Source: Saprospiraceae bacterium
Lineage (GTDB): Bacteria; Bacteroidota; Bacteroidia; Chitinophagales; Saprospiraceae
Length of the DNA stretch: 64,000 bases
Reading direction: 5' to 3'
NCBI GenBank assembly: GCA_020629035.1
Contig: JAHDEC010000012.1
Span: forward strand, 1-64,000
Shown in pieces: positions 25,184-34,177 of the stretch. Under the pieces are notes generated by a model. The model had not been told where the DNA came from and did not search any database. It worked only from the letters and a program-made list of their open reading frames with translations. The first letter of the stretch is position 1. Every line of letters begins with the position of its first letter. The position numbers and the translations under genes were made by a program.

Positions 25184-25298
25184 GATACAAATTCGACTTT
25201 TTAAGCTAATTCCTAATATCGTTAACAAGCGGTTAACAAACAATTTTACTTGCATTTATAGCGGCTCAAGTAGTATGGAGCTCTCAGCAAATCCATCC

Positions 25299-26936
25299 TT
25301 AATTTCGTTCCTTTAACCAGGCTTCAAAATCTGCTAAATTCATAGCATTAAGGCATTCTTGAACTGTGAGCCCAGCTTTTCTTGCTGTATGAATGCCGTA
25401 ATGTACATCTTCTAATCCCTCGATACTATGTGCATCTGGATTGATAGAAATGTATACACCAGCCTGCAAAGCATAAATAATCCACTCCCAATCTAAATCT
25501 AGTCGATATGGATTAGCATTTAATTCTATAGCAACACCATTAGCAGCACAAGCATCGATAACTTTTGCATGATCGATAGGATATCCTTTACGACTTAACA
25601 ACAATCTTCCTGTCGGATGTCCTAATATGTCTGTATGTGGATTTTCTACTGCACTGATAAGTCTGCTTGTTGCTTTGTCGATATCCATACTTAAAGTAGA
25701 ATGTATGCTCGCAATGACCACGTCTAAAGAGCTTACAATCTCATCATTATAATCTAATCTTCCATCGTATAATATATCTGCCTCAATACCATGAAACAAT
25801 TTAAAATCAGGATACTTTAGGTTTAGCTGCTTGACCTCCTCAGCCTGCGTGATAAGTCTTGACTCATCAAGGCCATTAGCATAGAATGCAGCTTTAGAAT
25901 GATCACTAATCACCATATATTCATAGCCTAGATTTTTAGCGGCCAATGTCATTTCCTCCAAGGTATGCGTGCCGTCACTATAAGTAGAGTGATTGTGCAC
26001 GACACCTTTTAATGATTTTCTTTCTACTAAATCGTCTACATTAAATTCATCCAACTCATCGATCGTATACCTGCCATCCCTCATTTCTGGAATTACAAAA
26101 GCTGCTCCCACATCATCAAATATCTCTTCCTCGCTGGCTAGCATCTGATCTTCGATACCGTATTCTTGAAGAAAGTTTTCGTCACTCGAGCTAATTAGCC
26201 ATTCGAGTGCAAAGGCGTCTTCTTCTACAAATAGAAAATCAAGTTGGAGCGACTCGTAGTAATAGTGATCTTCTTTTTGTTCAATGCCTTCAATCGCACC
26301 TAAAGCGGTATAAAAATCAGGATTGTCCTCTCCTATTAAAAGAAATTGCAGGCAGTTTATAATAGGCATTTTTCGTCTAAACTCACCAGTAAATTCGATT
26401 CGATCAATGCCTTGAATGGCACTTAGTTCTTCCTTTAATGCGATGGCTTTTGATTCAAAATGACCATATAGCACTTTGCCTTTTGATTCTAAGAAATAAC
26501 TTAATTGCTCTTGGATCTTAATTTGTGTCTTCTCTCCAAAGCCTTTCAAGTCTACCAAACGATTTTCCTTACAGGCATATAATAATTCTCCAGGAGTGGT
26601 GATTTCTAATTCTTTCCAAACTGCCTTTATCTTTTTAGCACCCAAACCTTTAATACCCAGTAATTCTACTATACCTATGGGTGTTTTACTTATGATCTCA
26701 TCTAGCTCAGTAAAACTACCTGAAGCCTTGATTTGTTCGATTTTTTCAATAGTTGATTTTCCTACTCTTGGGATAGCGGCTAAAGCTTCTGCTGATTTTT
26801 CCACTATAGTTCCTTCAACATTTCTAATCGTCCGGTAGGTCGATTGGTAGGATTTTACTCTAAAGTCACTTTCTCCATGCAATTCCATCAAATTTGCATA
26901 GAGTGAAAATTTATTTGCTAACTGCTTATTAGTCAT
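25299..26936 (-). CDS. polX: PolX-type DNA repair protein with intact PHP nuclease and altered polymerase site
   Basis: The 545-residue protein has the full PolX order: an N-terminal 8-kDa-like helical domain with helix-hairpin-helix motifs (about 1-150; IPRVGKSTIEKIEQI, IKGLGAKKIKAVW), a family X nucleotidyltransferase-like region (about 155-300) and a C-terminal PHP domain (311-545). The PHP metal ligands are present: HNHSTYSDGTH (from 314), VISDH, HGIEADI, IHSTL, HPTGRL and NPDAHS. In the polymerase region the family motif G-S-x-R-R followed by an Asp-x-Asp pair reads GEFRRKMPIINCLQ (184-197), so both catalytic aspartates are missing, while the third (Asp233) remains. It is therefore predicted to be a 3'-5' exonuclease or AP-endonuclease-type repair enzyme without polymerase activity. 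Confidence 0.9.
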   Translation of the reverse strand: MTNKQLANKFSLYANLMELHGESDFRVKSYQSTYRTIRNVEGTIVEKSAEALAAIPRVGKSTIEKIEQIKASGSFTELDEIISKTPIGIVELLGIKGLGAKKIKAVWKELEITTPGELLYACKENRLVDLKGFGEKTQIKIQEQLSYFLESKGKVLYGHFESKAIALKEELSAIQGIDRIEFTGEFRRKMPIINCLQFLLIGEDNPDFYTALGAIEGIEQKEDHYYYESLQLDFLFVEEDAFALEWLISSSDENFLQEYGIEDQMLASEEEIFDDVGAAFVIPEMRDGRYTIDELDEFNVDDLVERKSLKGVVHNHSTYSDGTHTLEEMTLAAKNLGYEYMVISDHSKAAFYANGLDESRLITQAEEVKQLNLKYPDFKLFHGIEADILYDGRLDYNDEIVSSLDVVIASIHSTLSMDIDKATSRLISAVENPHTDILGHPTGRLLLSRKGYPIDHAKVIDACAANGVAIELNANPYRLDLDWEWIIYALQAGVYISINPDAHSIEGLEDVHYGIHTARKAGLTVQECLNAMNLADFEAWLKERN

Positions 26937-26991
26937 ATTGAAATTTCTCGGTTATTTTTATCACTCAAAGTAATTCTAAATCTATCTAATT

Positions 26992-27609
26992 ATGAATTTT
27001 TATCAGATGTTATTAACGAAAAAAAACATATTCTTAGCCAGCTGCTTGATGGTAGGACTTATTATGTTTCAATCTTGTGATAGCCCAAAATCCAGCTCCT
27101 CCACCATACAGACTGACCTCGAAGGATACGAAACCACTGATATTGGAAATGGTGTGACATTGGCAAAAAAATATAAAAACGAGCATGCACTCTTAGAAGA
27201 AGGATATTTGACCAATGGTTTGAAAAATGGAGTTTGGATTACTTATCATGAAAAAAATGGAAGAGTCCAAACCACTCATTCCTACAGTAATGGTAAACTA
27301 AATGGCTTATCCTGCGAGTATGACCAAAAAGAACAAATCATAAAAAAAGCTTCCTACCAAAATGACGTTTTACATGGATTAAAAGCAGAATACAGACATG
27401 GACGCGCTACCAAAGAAACACCCTTTAAAAATGGATTAATCGAGGGAACCTACAAAGAATTCTTTGCTAATGGAAAATTGCAAAAAGAAATTCAATACGC
27501 AGATAATAAGATGAACGGAAAATATAGATACTACAACGATGAAGGCAAAATCACCATGGAGTATATCTATAAAGACAACAATAAAGTTTCTGGAGGTATT
27601 GTAGAATAA
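26992..27609 (+). CDS. Lipoprotein with MORN-type (YwqK-like) repeats
   Basis: The 205-residue protein has a signal peptide with lipobox (IMFQSC; the ATG at 27010 would give a shorter, cleaner leader). From about residue 60 there are about six repeats of 20-24 residues with the pattern Y-x-N-G-x-x-N-G-x-W/Y, for example LTNGLKNGVWITYHEKNG, YSNGKLNGLSCEYDQ and FKNGLIEGTYKEFFANGK. This is the MORN_2 / YwqK-like repeat, often annotated as a toxin-antitoxin antitoxin. The lipobox argues against an intracellular antitoxin here. The role is unknown; it is a single gene before the three-gene operon at 27677. Confidence 0.8.
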   Translation: MNFYQMLLTKKNIFLASCLMVGLIMFQSCDSPKSSSSTIQTDLEGYETTDIGNGVTLAKKYKNEHALLEEGYLTNGLKNGVWITYHEKNGRVQTTHSYSNGKLNGLSCEYDQKEQIIKKASYQNDVLHGLKAEYRHGRATKETPFKNGLIEGTYKEFFANGKLQKEIQYADNKMNGKYRYYNDEGKITMEYIYKDNNKVSGGIVE

Positions 27610-27649
27610 GCCAAGCATTCTTTCTCGAGAAAAACATATATAAATTATT

Positions 27650-27657
27650 TATATTTG
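27650..27657 (+). promoter_or_regulatory. Candidate -7 element for the 27677-30684 operon
   Basis: TATATTTG matches TAnnTTTG and lies 20 bases before the first start codon of the operon, in a very AT-rich 67-base gap. No TTG stands at the usual -33 distance. Confidence 0.4.
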
Positions 27658-27676
27658 TAATATAAATCATCTGTAT

Positions 27677-29890
27677 ATGATTAGCTCTGATTCAAATCCT
27701 GCCATTTACCAAGCTGCATGCCTAGATACATCATCTTACCATGTAAATGATGAATATACTTTTAAAAGTCTCATTAGTGAGATCATAAAACAGCATTGGG
27801 AAGCCCAGACCAGCTTGTTATTTGTGGTAAAAAATGAACAACTAGCTGATTTAAAAAGGCTATTAGGTGGCAAATACGCCAACTTCACCTTCGATTGGAC
27901 TGATACAAGTATGCATTACAAAGAGCAATTCAAACTAAAAATCAATCAAGAGATTCCACACCTAATTCCTGATTTTGATGCTATAGTCACTTATGAAGCG
28001 ATAACAGAGCGAAAAAACAATCACTATAAGCAACTACTCCAAAATGATGCTGCACTACTGAACTCTCTTTTAAATTTGGAGTCGGATCTTGAACCATCAG
28101 CACAAAGTCACTTATTAGATCTTCAGTTTGATAAACTTAAAAATCCATTGCTAAATCACCAAGCAATAAAAAACAAGCTAAACCGTCTTAAAGAATTATA
28201 CCCTAGCGGAATTTCTAAGACCATTGAACAAAATCCCATAAAACTAACAAGTGTCAAAAATCATGAACAATCCTTATTGGATTTAGCGTCTTGTATAAAA
28301 CAATTAAAACCTTTAGCTGAAGCCTACATCCTTGCTATTCAATCGAAAAAAAATGAAATTAGCCAGTCCATTAAAGAAGATTACCACCTATACCAAAACT
28401 TTGCTAATGAACTTAAACTCAACTATAAAAAACAAAGCTTAACTAAGGAATTTGTTATTCCCAAAAAGCGGATGTTCGATAAACTGCTTAATACGCAGAA
28501 AGTAGAAAAGAGCTTGCCAGAAATCAATGTACCTACATTCAAATTCAAACAACACAATACCTTGGCCCAAGAGCTCATTAATAAATTAAATCAAAACAAG
28601 CTCGACAACTCAGTATTTGATTTGGATGACTGGACAGATCATTCTACAAAAATCTTAAAGCAAACATTGCAGAGCTATAATCCAATCAACTTAAATAATC
28701 AGGAAATACGAGATTTAGAAGAGCAAATAAATGAGCTCATTAATAATATAAATGCCTTAAGCATAGTAGCAAACAACATCGAGTTTTTCCCGATCAACAT
28801 GCTTCAAAAAGAAATCCAACTCTGGAATCTGTGCAAGCTTTCTGACAGTATTCTATGGTGGATGGAAGCTCAAAGGGAGTTAATTGCTTGGCAAATAGAC
28901 AGCAGCTTTGATGTGGAAACCAAACAAGTCATCATAGAGCTTTGTAACCTCGAAAAGCAAACGGCAGCTGCTCTACTGGACCGCATGATGAATCTTAGTA
29001 CGGCTCTGTCCTCTTCAGATCCAATATTCTATGACACAACAAACGACATTGAACATCAGATAAAAAACAAGCAAGAATATTCCATTGCTAATGAACAGTT
29101 CTGCTGGCTAAAACAATTAAGAAACAGAAACACAGCTATCGAACACGTAAAACAGACCAATAGCAAAACCTATACTGAGCTATTCAGAAAAAAGCGTTTG
29201 GCAGATAATCTAGGCTCCACATTTGCTGAAAATTACGGGGCGGAATGTGGCCATCTTTTCAGCTTTCATATGATAACTCCGGAACAAAGTCCTTGGATTG
29301 ATTGTATAAAACCGCAAAAAACGGTCTTTATTAATCCAACAGAAGCCCTTGAAATTAATGATGCAACAACGATTCATTTTGATCAAGAAGCTGAAGAAAA
29401 CCTTTTACAAAACTTTGAGATTAGCCCTAAAATAATTGATCAGTTAAGCATTCGAGGGCAACTTCCTTTTGCATCCAAGCTAGCTAAAACCATTTGTAAC
29501 TTATGTAATGGAGCCTTTGCAGTCTTTACCAAAAAGAACAACAATGTCCTGAGTTTTGTCCATCAAGACCAACAAAAATACCTGAGTGCTCAAATGAAAG
29601 AAAGAGGATATAAAGTCTTGGCATTTAATGATGATGGAAGTAACCTCTTGACAGAGATCTTACTCAATACACAAGCTAAAACAACCATAATCTTGAATGA
29701 CAATTTACTTTCCTTAGAACATTACAAACACTTCAATTATCAACGCTCTATCCTAAAAGCCTTAAGTGTTAATGAGATACGGATGGTGAATATAAACACG
29801 TTCGATTTCCTACAACAAGCTAATATTTGCTTAAATAAAGCGGTGCAAAATGCCACAGCTTTGGATCCACAAGTTCAACTAAATGTTTGA
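27677..29890 (+). CDS. Large protein resembling an SF1 helicase that has lost its catalytic motifs
   Basis: The 737-residue protein has no signal peptide. Its N-terminus (about 9-64) runs AIYQAACLDTSS ... FKSLISEIIKQHWEAQ ... SLLFVVKNEQLADLKRLLG. This follows the register of the SF1 (AAA_11/DUF4011-type) helicase opening, but the expected Gly-rich Walker A lies where the sequence reads YHVNDEYTF. The middle (about 110-500) is long-helical and coiled-coil-like. A second block (528-562; FSFHMITPEQSP, KTVFINPTEALEINDA) matches the position and hydrophobicity of the helicase Walker B segment, with NPTEA where DEAS would stand. The C-terminal part (about 600-720) has alternating beta/alpha units. 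The assignment is by eye and tentative. Its stop overlaps the next gene by 8 bases. Confidence 0.6.
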   Translation: MISSDSNPAIYQAACLDTSSYHVNDEYTFKSLISEIIKQHWEAQTSLLFVVKNEQLADLKRLLGGKYANFTFDWTDTSMHYKEQFKLKINQEIPHLIPDFDAIVTYEAITERKNNHYKQLLQNDAALLNSLLNLESDLEPSAQSHLLDLQFDKLKNPLLNHQAIKNKLNRLKELYPSGISKTIEQNPIKLTSVKNHEQSLLDLASCIKQLKPLAEAYILAIQSKKNEISQSIKEDYHLYQNFANELKLNYKKQSLTKEFVIPKKRMFDKLLNTQKVEKSLPEINVPTFKFKQHNTLAQELINKLNQNKLDNSVFDLDDWTDHSTKILKQTLQSYNPINLNNQEIRDLEEQINELINNINALSIVANNIEFFPINMLQKEIQLWNLCKLSDSILWWMEAQRELIAWQIDSSFDVETKQVIIELCNLEKQTAAALLDRMMNLSTALSSSDPIFYDTTNDIEHQIKNKQEYSIANEQFCWLKQLRNRNTAIEHVKQTNSKTYTELFRKKRLADNLGSTFAENYGAECGHLFSFHMITPEQSPWIDCIKPQKTVFINPTEALEINDATTIHFDQEAEENLLQNFEISPKIIDQLSIRGQLPFASKLAKTICNLCNGAFAVFTKKNNNVLSFVHQDQQKYLSAQMKERGYKVLAFNDDGSNLLTEILLNTQAKTTIILNDNLLSLEHYKHFNYQRSILKALSVNEIRMVNINTFDFLQQANICLNKAVQNATALDPQVQLNV

Positions 29891-30344
29891 AAGTAAGTCC
29901 GTCCACATAGACCTTAAACATTATGCTAAGTATATCAGCACAAAGCAAACCTTAAGTGATAAATTCATTTTCTGTCCTGTCAGAAAAAAGTGGATTATTC
30001 TGCAGCCTGAAGAACTTGTTAGGCAGTTATTCATCCAATATTTAATTCAAAATCGGAAGATAAATCTCAAACGAATAAGCGTAGAGGTGATGATTAAAGT
30101 CAATAAACAAGTGAAGCGATATGATCTAGCCATTGTAGGACCTTTAGGAAAGATCAAATTTTTACTGGAGTGTAAATCCTTTAACGAAGCTATCAATGAT
30201 AAGGTATATCAGCAAATTGGCAATTACAATTTGGAACTAGAAGCTGATTATATCGGTTTAACCAATGGAATCATACATCAATTTTTAGAAACAAATCGAG
30301 AAACTAAAAGCTTTGTCTTTTTAGACGAGTTCCCGAACTTGTAA
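29883..30344 (+). CDS. HsdR N-terminal-type PD-(D/E)xK nuclease-fold protein
   Basis: The 153-residue protein corresponds to the stand-alone type I restriction HsdR_N_2 domain. The PD-(D/E)xK core is visible: a helix with QPEELVRQLFIQYLI (Glu43/44), Asp81 in KRYDLAIVG, and Glu96-x-Lys98 in KFLLECKSF. A later QIGNYNLELEADYIGLTNG is typical of the family. It could cleave or bind DNA; stand-alone copies are common in Bacteroidota and have no established role. It overlaps the end of the helicase-like gene by 8 bases and is followed after 1 base by the third gene, so translation of the three is coupled. Confidence 0.82.
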   Translation: MFESKSVHIDLKHYAKYISTKQTLSDKFIFCPVRKKWIILQPEELVRQLFIQYLIQNRKINLKRISVEVMIKVNKQVKRYDLAIVGPLGKIKFLLECKSFNEAINDKVYQQIGNYNLELEADYIGLTNGIIHQFLETNRETKSFVFLDEFPNL

Positions 30345-30345
30345 C

Positions 30346-30684
30346 ATGGAAACCAGCAGCGTATTTGATAAAAAAGATGATTTTTTATGCTATCTAATGA
30401 TCTATGCTTCTTACGTAGATTTTGAGTTTTCAATGGAAGAAAAAGCCTTGATTAATGATCACTTTGGTGCAGCATCTTTTGAGAGATGGCATTCACTATT
30501 TTTATCAAAAGGTGATTTTGCACAACTTAAGCTATTAATGGATCACAAACATTTCTTTATTAAATCTGAAAAAGACAAAGAAGAAGTAGGAAAACTACTT
30601 ATTCAAGTATTTGGATCAGACGGAGATTATTCCAAAATAGAGCAAAACCAACTTCATTTTTTTAAACACCTTTTTGAGAGCTAA
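30346..30684 (+). CDS. Small hypothetical protein, third gene of the operon
   Basis: The 112-residue, acidic, all-helical protein has the order DKKDDFLCYLMIYASYVDFEFSMEEKALI ... FFKHLFES, given here in part. The first helices, with an acidic loop between them, recall TerB-like domains, but the match is weak. It starts 1 base after the nuclease-fold gene, so it belongs to the same message, and its stop codon abuts the stop codon of the opposite aspartate kinase gene with no base between. Confidence 0.65.
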   Translation: METSSVFDKKDDFLCYLMIYASYVDFEFSMEEKALINDHFGAASFERWHSLFLSKGDFAQLKLLMDHKHFFIKSEKDKEEVGKLLIQVFGSDGDYSKIEQNQLHFFKHLFES

Positions 30685-31932
30685 TTATCTAAATATCGCT
30701 CGATAAACCTGCTGGGTCCTTTGCTCCATAATCACTTCTTTTCCATGACTCATCTTGGCTATGGTATCAGCAGATGGATGTCTGACATTAACTAGACTCA
30801 AGCCTTCACTATACTCACAATTAAACACGGCATTCAATTCATCGAAAAGTTTTTTAAATCTACTGTTTTGGTCGAAGCAAACATAAATATTAATGGCTGA
30901 CCTTTGGACAAAATTTATGGAAGTACTCAGGGCTTTGAATTTTTCGAATAAAGTGTCAAATTGTAAATGCTGGTCAAATGATTTTGGACTTAAATTCATG
31001 AAAACTTGATTAGTTTTTATCATGATCAGTGGAGGATAGTGATCTGGCCCATTTTCTGAAATCAAGGTACCTGGGTCATCCGGAGATATAAAACTCTTCA
31101 CGTGCAATGGAATCTTCTTAGCCTTAATAGGCCGCATGGTTTTGGGATGCAGGACCTTGGCACCAGCATCAGCCATTTCTAAAATCTCAGCATAACTTAA
31201 ATGGCTGATAAAGGAAGCATCAGGAAATATATTAGGATCTGCCGTCATTATACCGGGTACATCTTTCCAAACAGTCACTGCTGTTGCATCTAATACATAT
31301 CCAAAAATACTTGCTGTAAAATCCGAACCTTCTCTTCCAAGGGTGGTGGTAAAATTTTCACTACTCCCAGCAATGAAGCCTTGGGTGATTATGAGTGAAT
31401 GTTGGTCTATCGTTTTTGAAATTGCTTGATGTATGCCTTTACTGCTCGCTTCCCAATCTACTCGCGCACTGCGATAATTATTATCGGTACGAATCATATC
31501 TCTAACATCTAACCACTTTACTGGAAGTCCCTGGAATGTTAAATAATGAGCAAGTAATTTAGTGGACAGAATCTCCCCCATCGATACTATCTGATCATAA
31601 CAATAATCAATATTAGGATTAGGAGCTTCTTCTAATATCCATTCAAGTTCCACAAAATGATCATTTAGGATATCCCTAATTTGACTGGGAGCATCGAAAA
31701 GTTCATCTACAATATCATAATGAAACTGTTTAATGGAATCTAATCGAGAGGTCATATCCTCATCCTGGGCAACATAGGACTGGTTTAATTTTTCCAATGC
31801 ATTTGTTATCTTACCCATAGCCGAAACAACGATAACAGTTGGACCTGTAGCCTTTTTAGCCACAATTTTGGCTACATTTTTGATTCTATCTACGTTAGCA
31901 ATTGATGCGCCACCAAATTTGAATACTTGCAT
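30685..31932 (-). CDS. Aspartate kinase
   Basis: The 415-residue monofunctional aspartokinase starts MQVFKFGGASIANVDRI, the kinase signature. It also has TTLGREGSDFTASIFGYVLDA and GAKVLHPKTMRPIKAKKIPL, which bind aspartate and ATP. A C-terminal ACT-like regulatory region spans about residues 300-400. It phosphorylates aspartate, the first step towards lysine, threonine and methionine. The ACT region makes feedback inhibition likely; the effector cannot be read from sequence. It diverges from the oad genes with 56 bases between. Confidence 0.93.
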   Translation of the reverse strand: MQVFKFGGASIANVDRIKNVAKIVAKKATGPTVIVVSAMGKITNALEKLNQSYVAQDEDMTSRLDSIKQFHYDIVDELFDAPSQIRDILNDHFVELEWILEEAPNPNIDYCYDQIVSMGEILSTKLLAHYLTFQGLPVKWLDVRDMIRTDNNYRSARVDWEASSKGIHQAISKTIDQHSLIITQGFIAGSSENFTTTLGREGSDFTASIFGYVLDATAVTVWKDVPGIMTADPNIFPDASFISHLSYAEILEMADAGAKVLHPKTMRPIKAKKIPLHVKSFISPDDPGTLISENGPDHYPPLIMIKTNQVFMNLSPKSFDQHLQFDTLFEKFKALSTSINFVQRSAINIYVCFDQNSRFKKLFDELNAVFNCEYSEGLSLVNVRHPSADTIAKMSHGKEVIMEQRTQQVYRAIFR

Positions 31933-31988
31933 TTGTTTGTTTATCCTTGCAAAAATATAATTCGTAAGGTAATTATTAATTTAGCTCT

Positions 31989-32252
31989 GTGGAGAATTTA
32001 AGTAATATAGAAATAGGATTAACACTTTTAGCCGTAGGGATGATAACTGTTTTTGTTATTTTATCTATTGTGGTCTTGGCGGCAAAGACCTTAATCTTTT
32101 TCACTAACAAAATGGACTTAAGTCCCACACCTGTTGCTAAGAAAAAGTCAAATAACGTCTCGATTAGCAATAAAAAATTGGCTATTTTGACATCTGTGGT
32201 AAGTCACGTTACGGCTGGCCAAGGAAAAATTAAAGAAATAAGAAAGTTATAA
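31989..32252 (+). CDS. oadG: Sodium-pumping decarboxylase gamma subunit (OadG)
   Basis: The 87-residue protein has one N-terminal transmembrane helix (about 9-33; IGLTLLAVGMITVFVILSIV) and a basic cytoplasmic tail, as in OadG/MmdD small subunits that hold the membrane decarboxylase complex together. The start is a GTG, the only in-frame start that leaves the helix complete. It leads the operon with the alpha and beta subunit genes, 30 bases before alpha. Confidence 0.85.
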   Translation: MENLSNIEIGLTLLAVGMITVFVILSIVVLAAKTLIFFTNKMDLSPTPVAKKKSNNVSISNKKLAILTSVVSHVTAGQGKIKEIRKL

Positions 32253-32282
32253 CCGTCTGAAAAGACCATTAAGTATATAGTT

Positions 32283-34175
32283 ATGCCCAAATCAATCGAG
32301 TTAGCCCTAGTCTATAGAGACATGTGGCAATCTTCAGGTAAATATGTTCCAAGAGTAGATCAGCTATTGAAAGTTGCCCAACCTATCATAGATATGGGAT
32401 GCTTCTCAAGAGTAGAAACCAATGGTGGTGGATTCGAACAAATTAACCTGCTTTACGGAGAAAACCCAAATACATCGGTACGTAAATGGACTCAGCCCTT
32501 TAATGACGCTGGGATACAAACCCAAATGCTGGAGCGGGGATTGAATGGTATCCGGATGAGTCCAGTGCCTAAGGATGTACGACAGCTAATGTTTAAGGTT
32601 AAGAAAAAGCAAGGAACAGACATTTCTAGATCATTTGACGGTTTAAATAATCCACAAAATCTAGCCCTTTCATTCCAGTATGCAAAAGAAGCAGGAATGA
32701 TTGCACAGGGAGCATTAAGCTTAACCTACTCCCCTGTTCATACCGTAGAATATTACATAAATCTTGCGGATCAATACATTGAAATTGGTGCTCAAGAGAT
32801 TTGTATTAAAGATATGGCAGGAATCGGACGACCTGCAAGTGTAGGGCGAATTGTAAAAGGTATTAGGGAAAGACACCCTGATATTATTATCCAATATCAC
32901 GGTCATTCGACACCAGGTTTTTCGTTAACTAGTTCACTAGAAGCCGCGAGAAATGGTGCCAATATTATTGATGTTGGAATGGAGCCCTTATCGTGGGGAA
33001 CTGGACATGCAGATCTATTAGCCGTCCATGAAATGCTAAAAGATGATGGCTTTAGTCTTCCTGACATTAATCTAAAAAAATACATGGAGGTAAGAAGCCT
33101 AACCCAATCGTTTGTCGATGAGTGGTTAGGTGTTTACATTAACCCACGTAATAGATTTATGAATTCATTACTGATTGGTCCAGGATTACCAGGCGGAATG
33201 ATGGGTAGTCTAATGGCCGACTTAGAGAAAAACTTATCTAGTGTAAATAAGTGGCTGACGAAAAATGATAAACCCAATGTCACTCAGGATGATTTATTAA
33301 TATTACTATTTGATGAAGTAAAACATGTTTGGCCAAGATTAGGTTATCCACCTCTGGTTACCCCATTTAGTCAGTATGTGAAGAATGTTTCCTTAATGAA
33401 TGTTTTACAGGGATTAAAAGGTAAGCCAAGATGGTCATTAATCGATGAGAATACCTGGGGGATGATCATGGGTAAATCCGGTAAATTACCAGGGAAACTT
33501 GATGATGTTATCCTAGAAATGGCAAAGAAAGATAATCGAGAATTCTTCGAGGGAAATCCTCAGAGCCTTTATGCAGACGAACTAGAGATGTATAGGAAAA
33601 AAATGGCTGAAAAGTCATGGGATCTTGGTGAAGATGATGAAGAACTCATGGAATATGCAATGCATCCTCAACAATATGAAAATTTCAAATCTGGAAAGGC
33701 AAAACAAGATTTTTTAGCTGATTTAGCTAAGAGACAAGAGGCCAAAAACGCACCATCTGCGGCAGCAGTTCCTGTTCCAGCGATAGCAGCTAACCATTCG
33801 ATGCCGACCGAAATGAATGTAGTGGTTGATGGAGAAAAATATAGCATCCAAATAGAGTATCCGGGAGCTAGTTCAGCATCTGCTGGTTCTACTGCAGGAG
33901 AAAGTTCAGCACCGGCTCCAGCGGCGAAAAAAGATTTAGCTGATGCTTCATTTGTATTAGCTCCATTGGAGGGCAAGTTTTACTTGACGAAGGAAGCAAC
34001 AGAAAAAGGCCTTAAAGTGGGCGATAAAGTAAAGAAGGGTGATACAGTTGCCTACATAGAATCAATGAAAGTAATCAATGCTGTTGTTTCAGATATCAGC
34101 GGGACAGTAGTTGACATCTTGATTAAACATGGAGATGAAGTAGAAGAAGATGATCAAATTATTGCGATAAAATAA
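32283..34175 (+). CDS. oadA: Biotin-dependent carboxyltransferase alpha subunit (OadA)
   Basis: The 630-residue protein combines a carboxyltransferase TIM barrel (about 5-290; VETNGGGFEQ, EICIKDMAGIGRPASVGRI, QYHGHSTPGFS with its metal-binding His pair), a conserved helical domain (about 300-470), an Ala/Pro/Ser-rich flexible linker (about 495-545) and a C-terminal biotinyl domain. The biotin site reads ESMKVI with Lys596, in place of the commoner AMKM. It transfers CO2 from oxaloacetate, or a related acyl-CoA/2-oxo acid, to biotin. It works with the gamma and beta subunits in the same operon to couple decarboxylation to Na+ export. Confidence 0.93.
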   Translation: MPKSIELALVYRDMWQSSGKYVPRVDQLLKVAQPIIDMGCFSRVETNGGGFEQINLLYGENPNTSVRKWTQPFNDAGIQTQMLERGLNGIRMSPVPKDVRQLMFKVKKKQGTDISRSFDGLNNPQNLALSFQYAKEAGMIAQGALSLTYSPVHTVEYYINLADQYIEIGAQEICIKDMAGIGRPASVGRIVKGIRERHPDIIIQYHGHSTPGFSLTSSLEAARNGANIIDVGMEPLSWGTGHADLLAVHEMLKDDGFSLPDINLKKYMEVRSLTQSFVDEWLGVYINPRNRFMNSLLIGPGLPGGMMGSLMADLEKNLSSVNKWLTKNDKPNVTQDDLLILLFDEVKHVWPRLGYPPLVTPFSQYVKNVSLMNVLQGLKGKPRWSLIDENTWGMIMGKSGKLPGKLDDVILEMAKKDNREFFEGNPQSLYADELEMYRKKMAEKSWDLGEDDEELMEYAMHPQQYENFKSGKAKQDFLADLAKRQEAKNAPSAAAVPVPAIAANHSMPTEMNVVVDGEKYSIQIEYPGASSASAGSTAGESSAPAPAAKKDLADASFVLAPLEGKFYLTKEATEKGLKVGDKVKKGDTVAYIESMKVINAVVSDISGTVVDILIKHGDEVEEDDQIIAIK

Positions 34176-34177
34176 GC

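Noticed and set aside
27677-30684. Calling the operon a type I restriction system or a defence island
   Set aside because: There is no methylase or specificity gene, and the large protein lacks visible helicase motifs. The HsdR_N-type domain alone does not support restriction.
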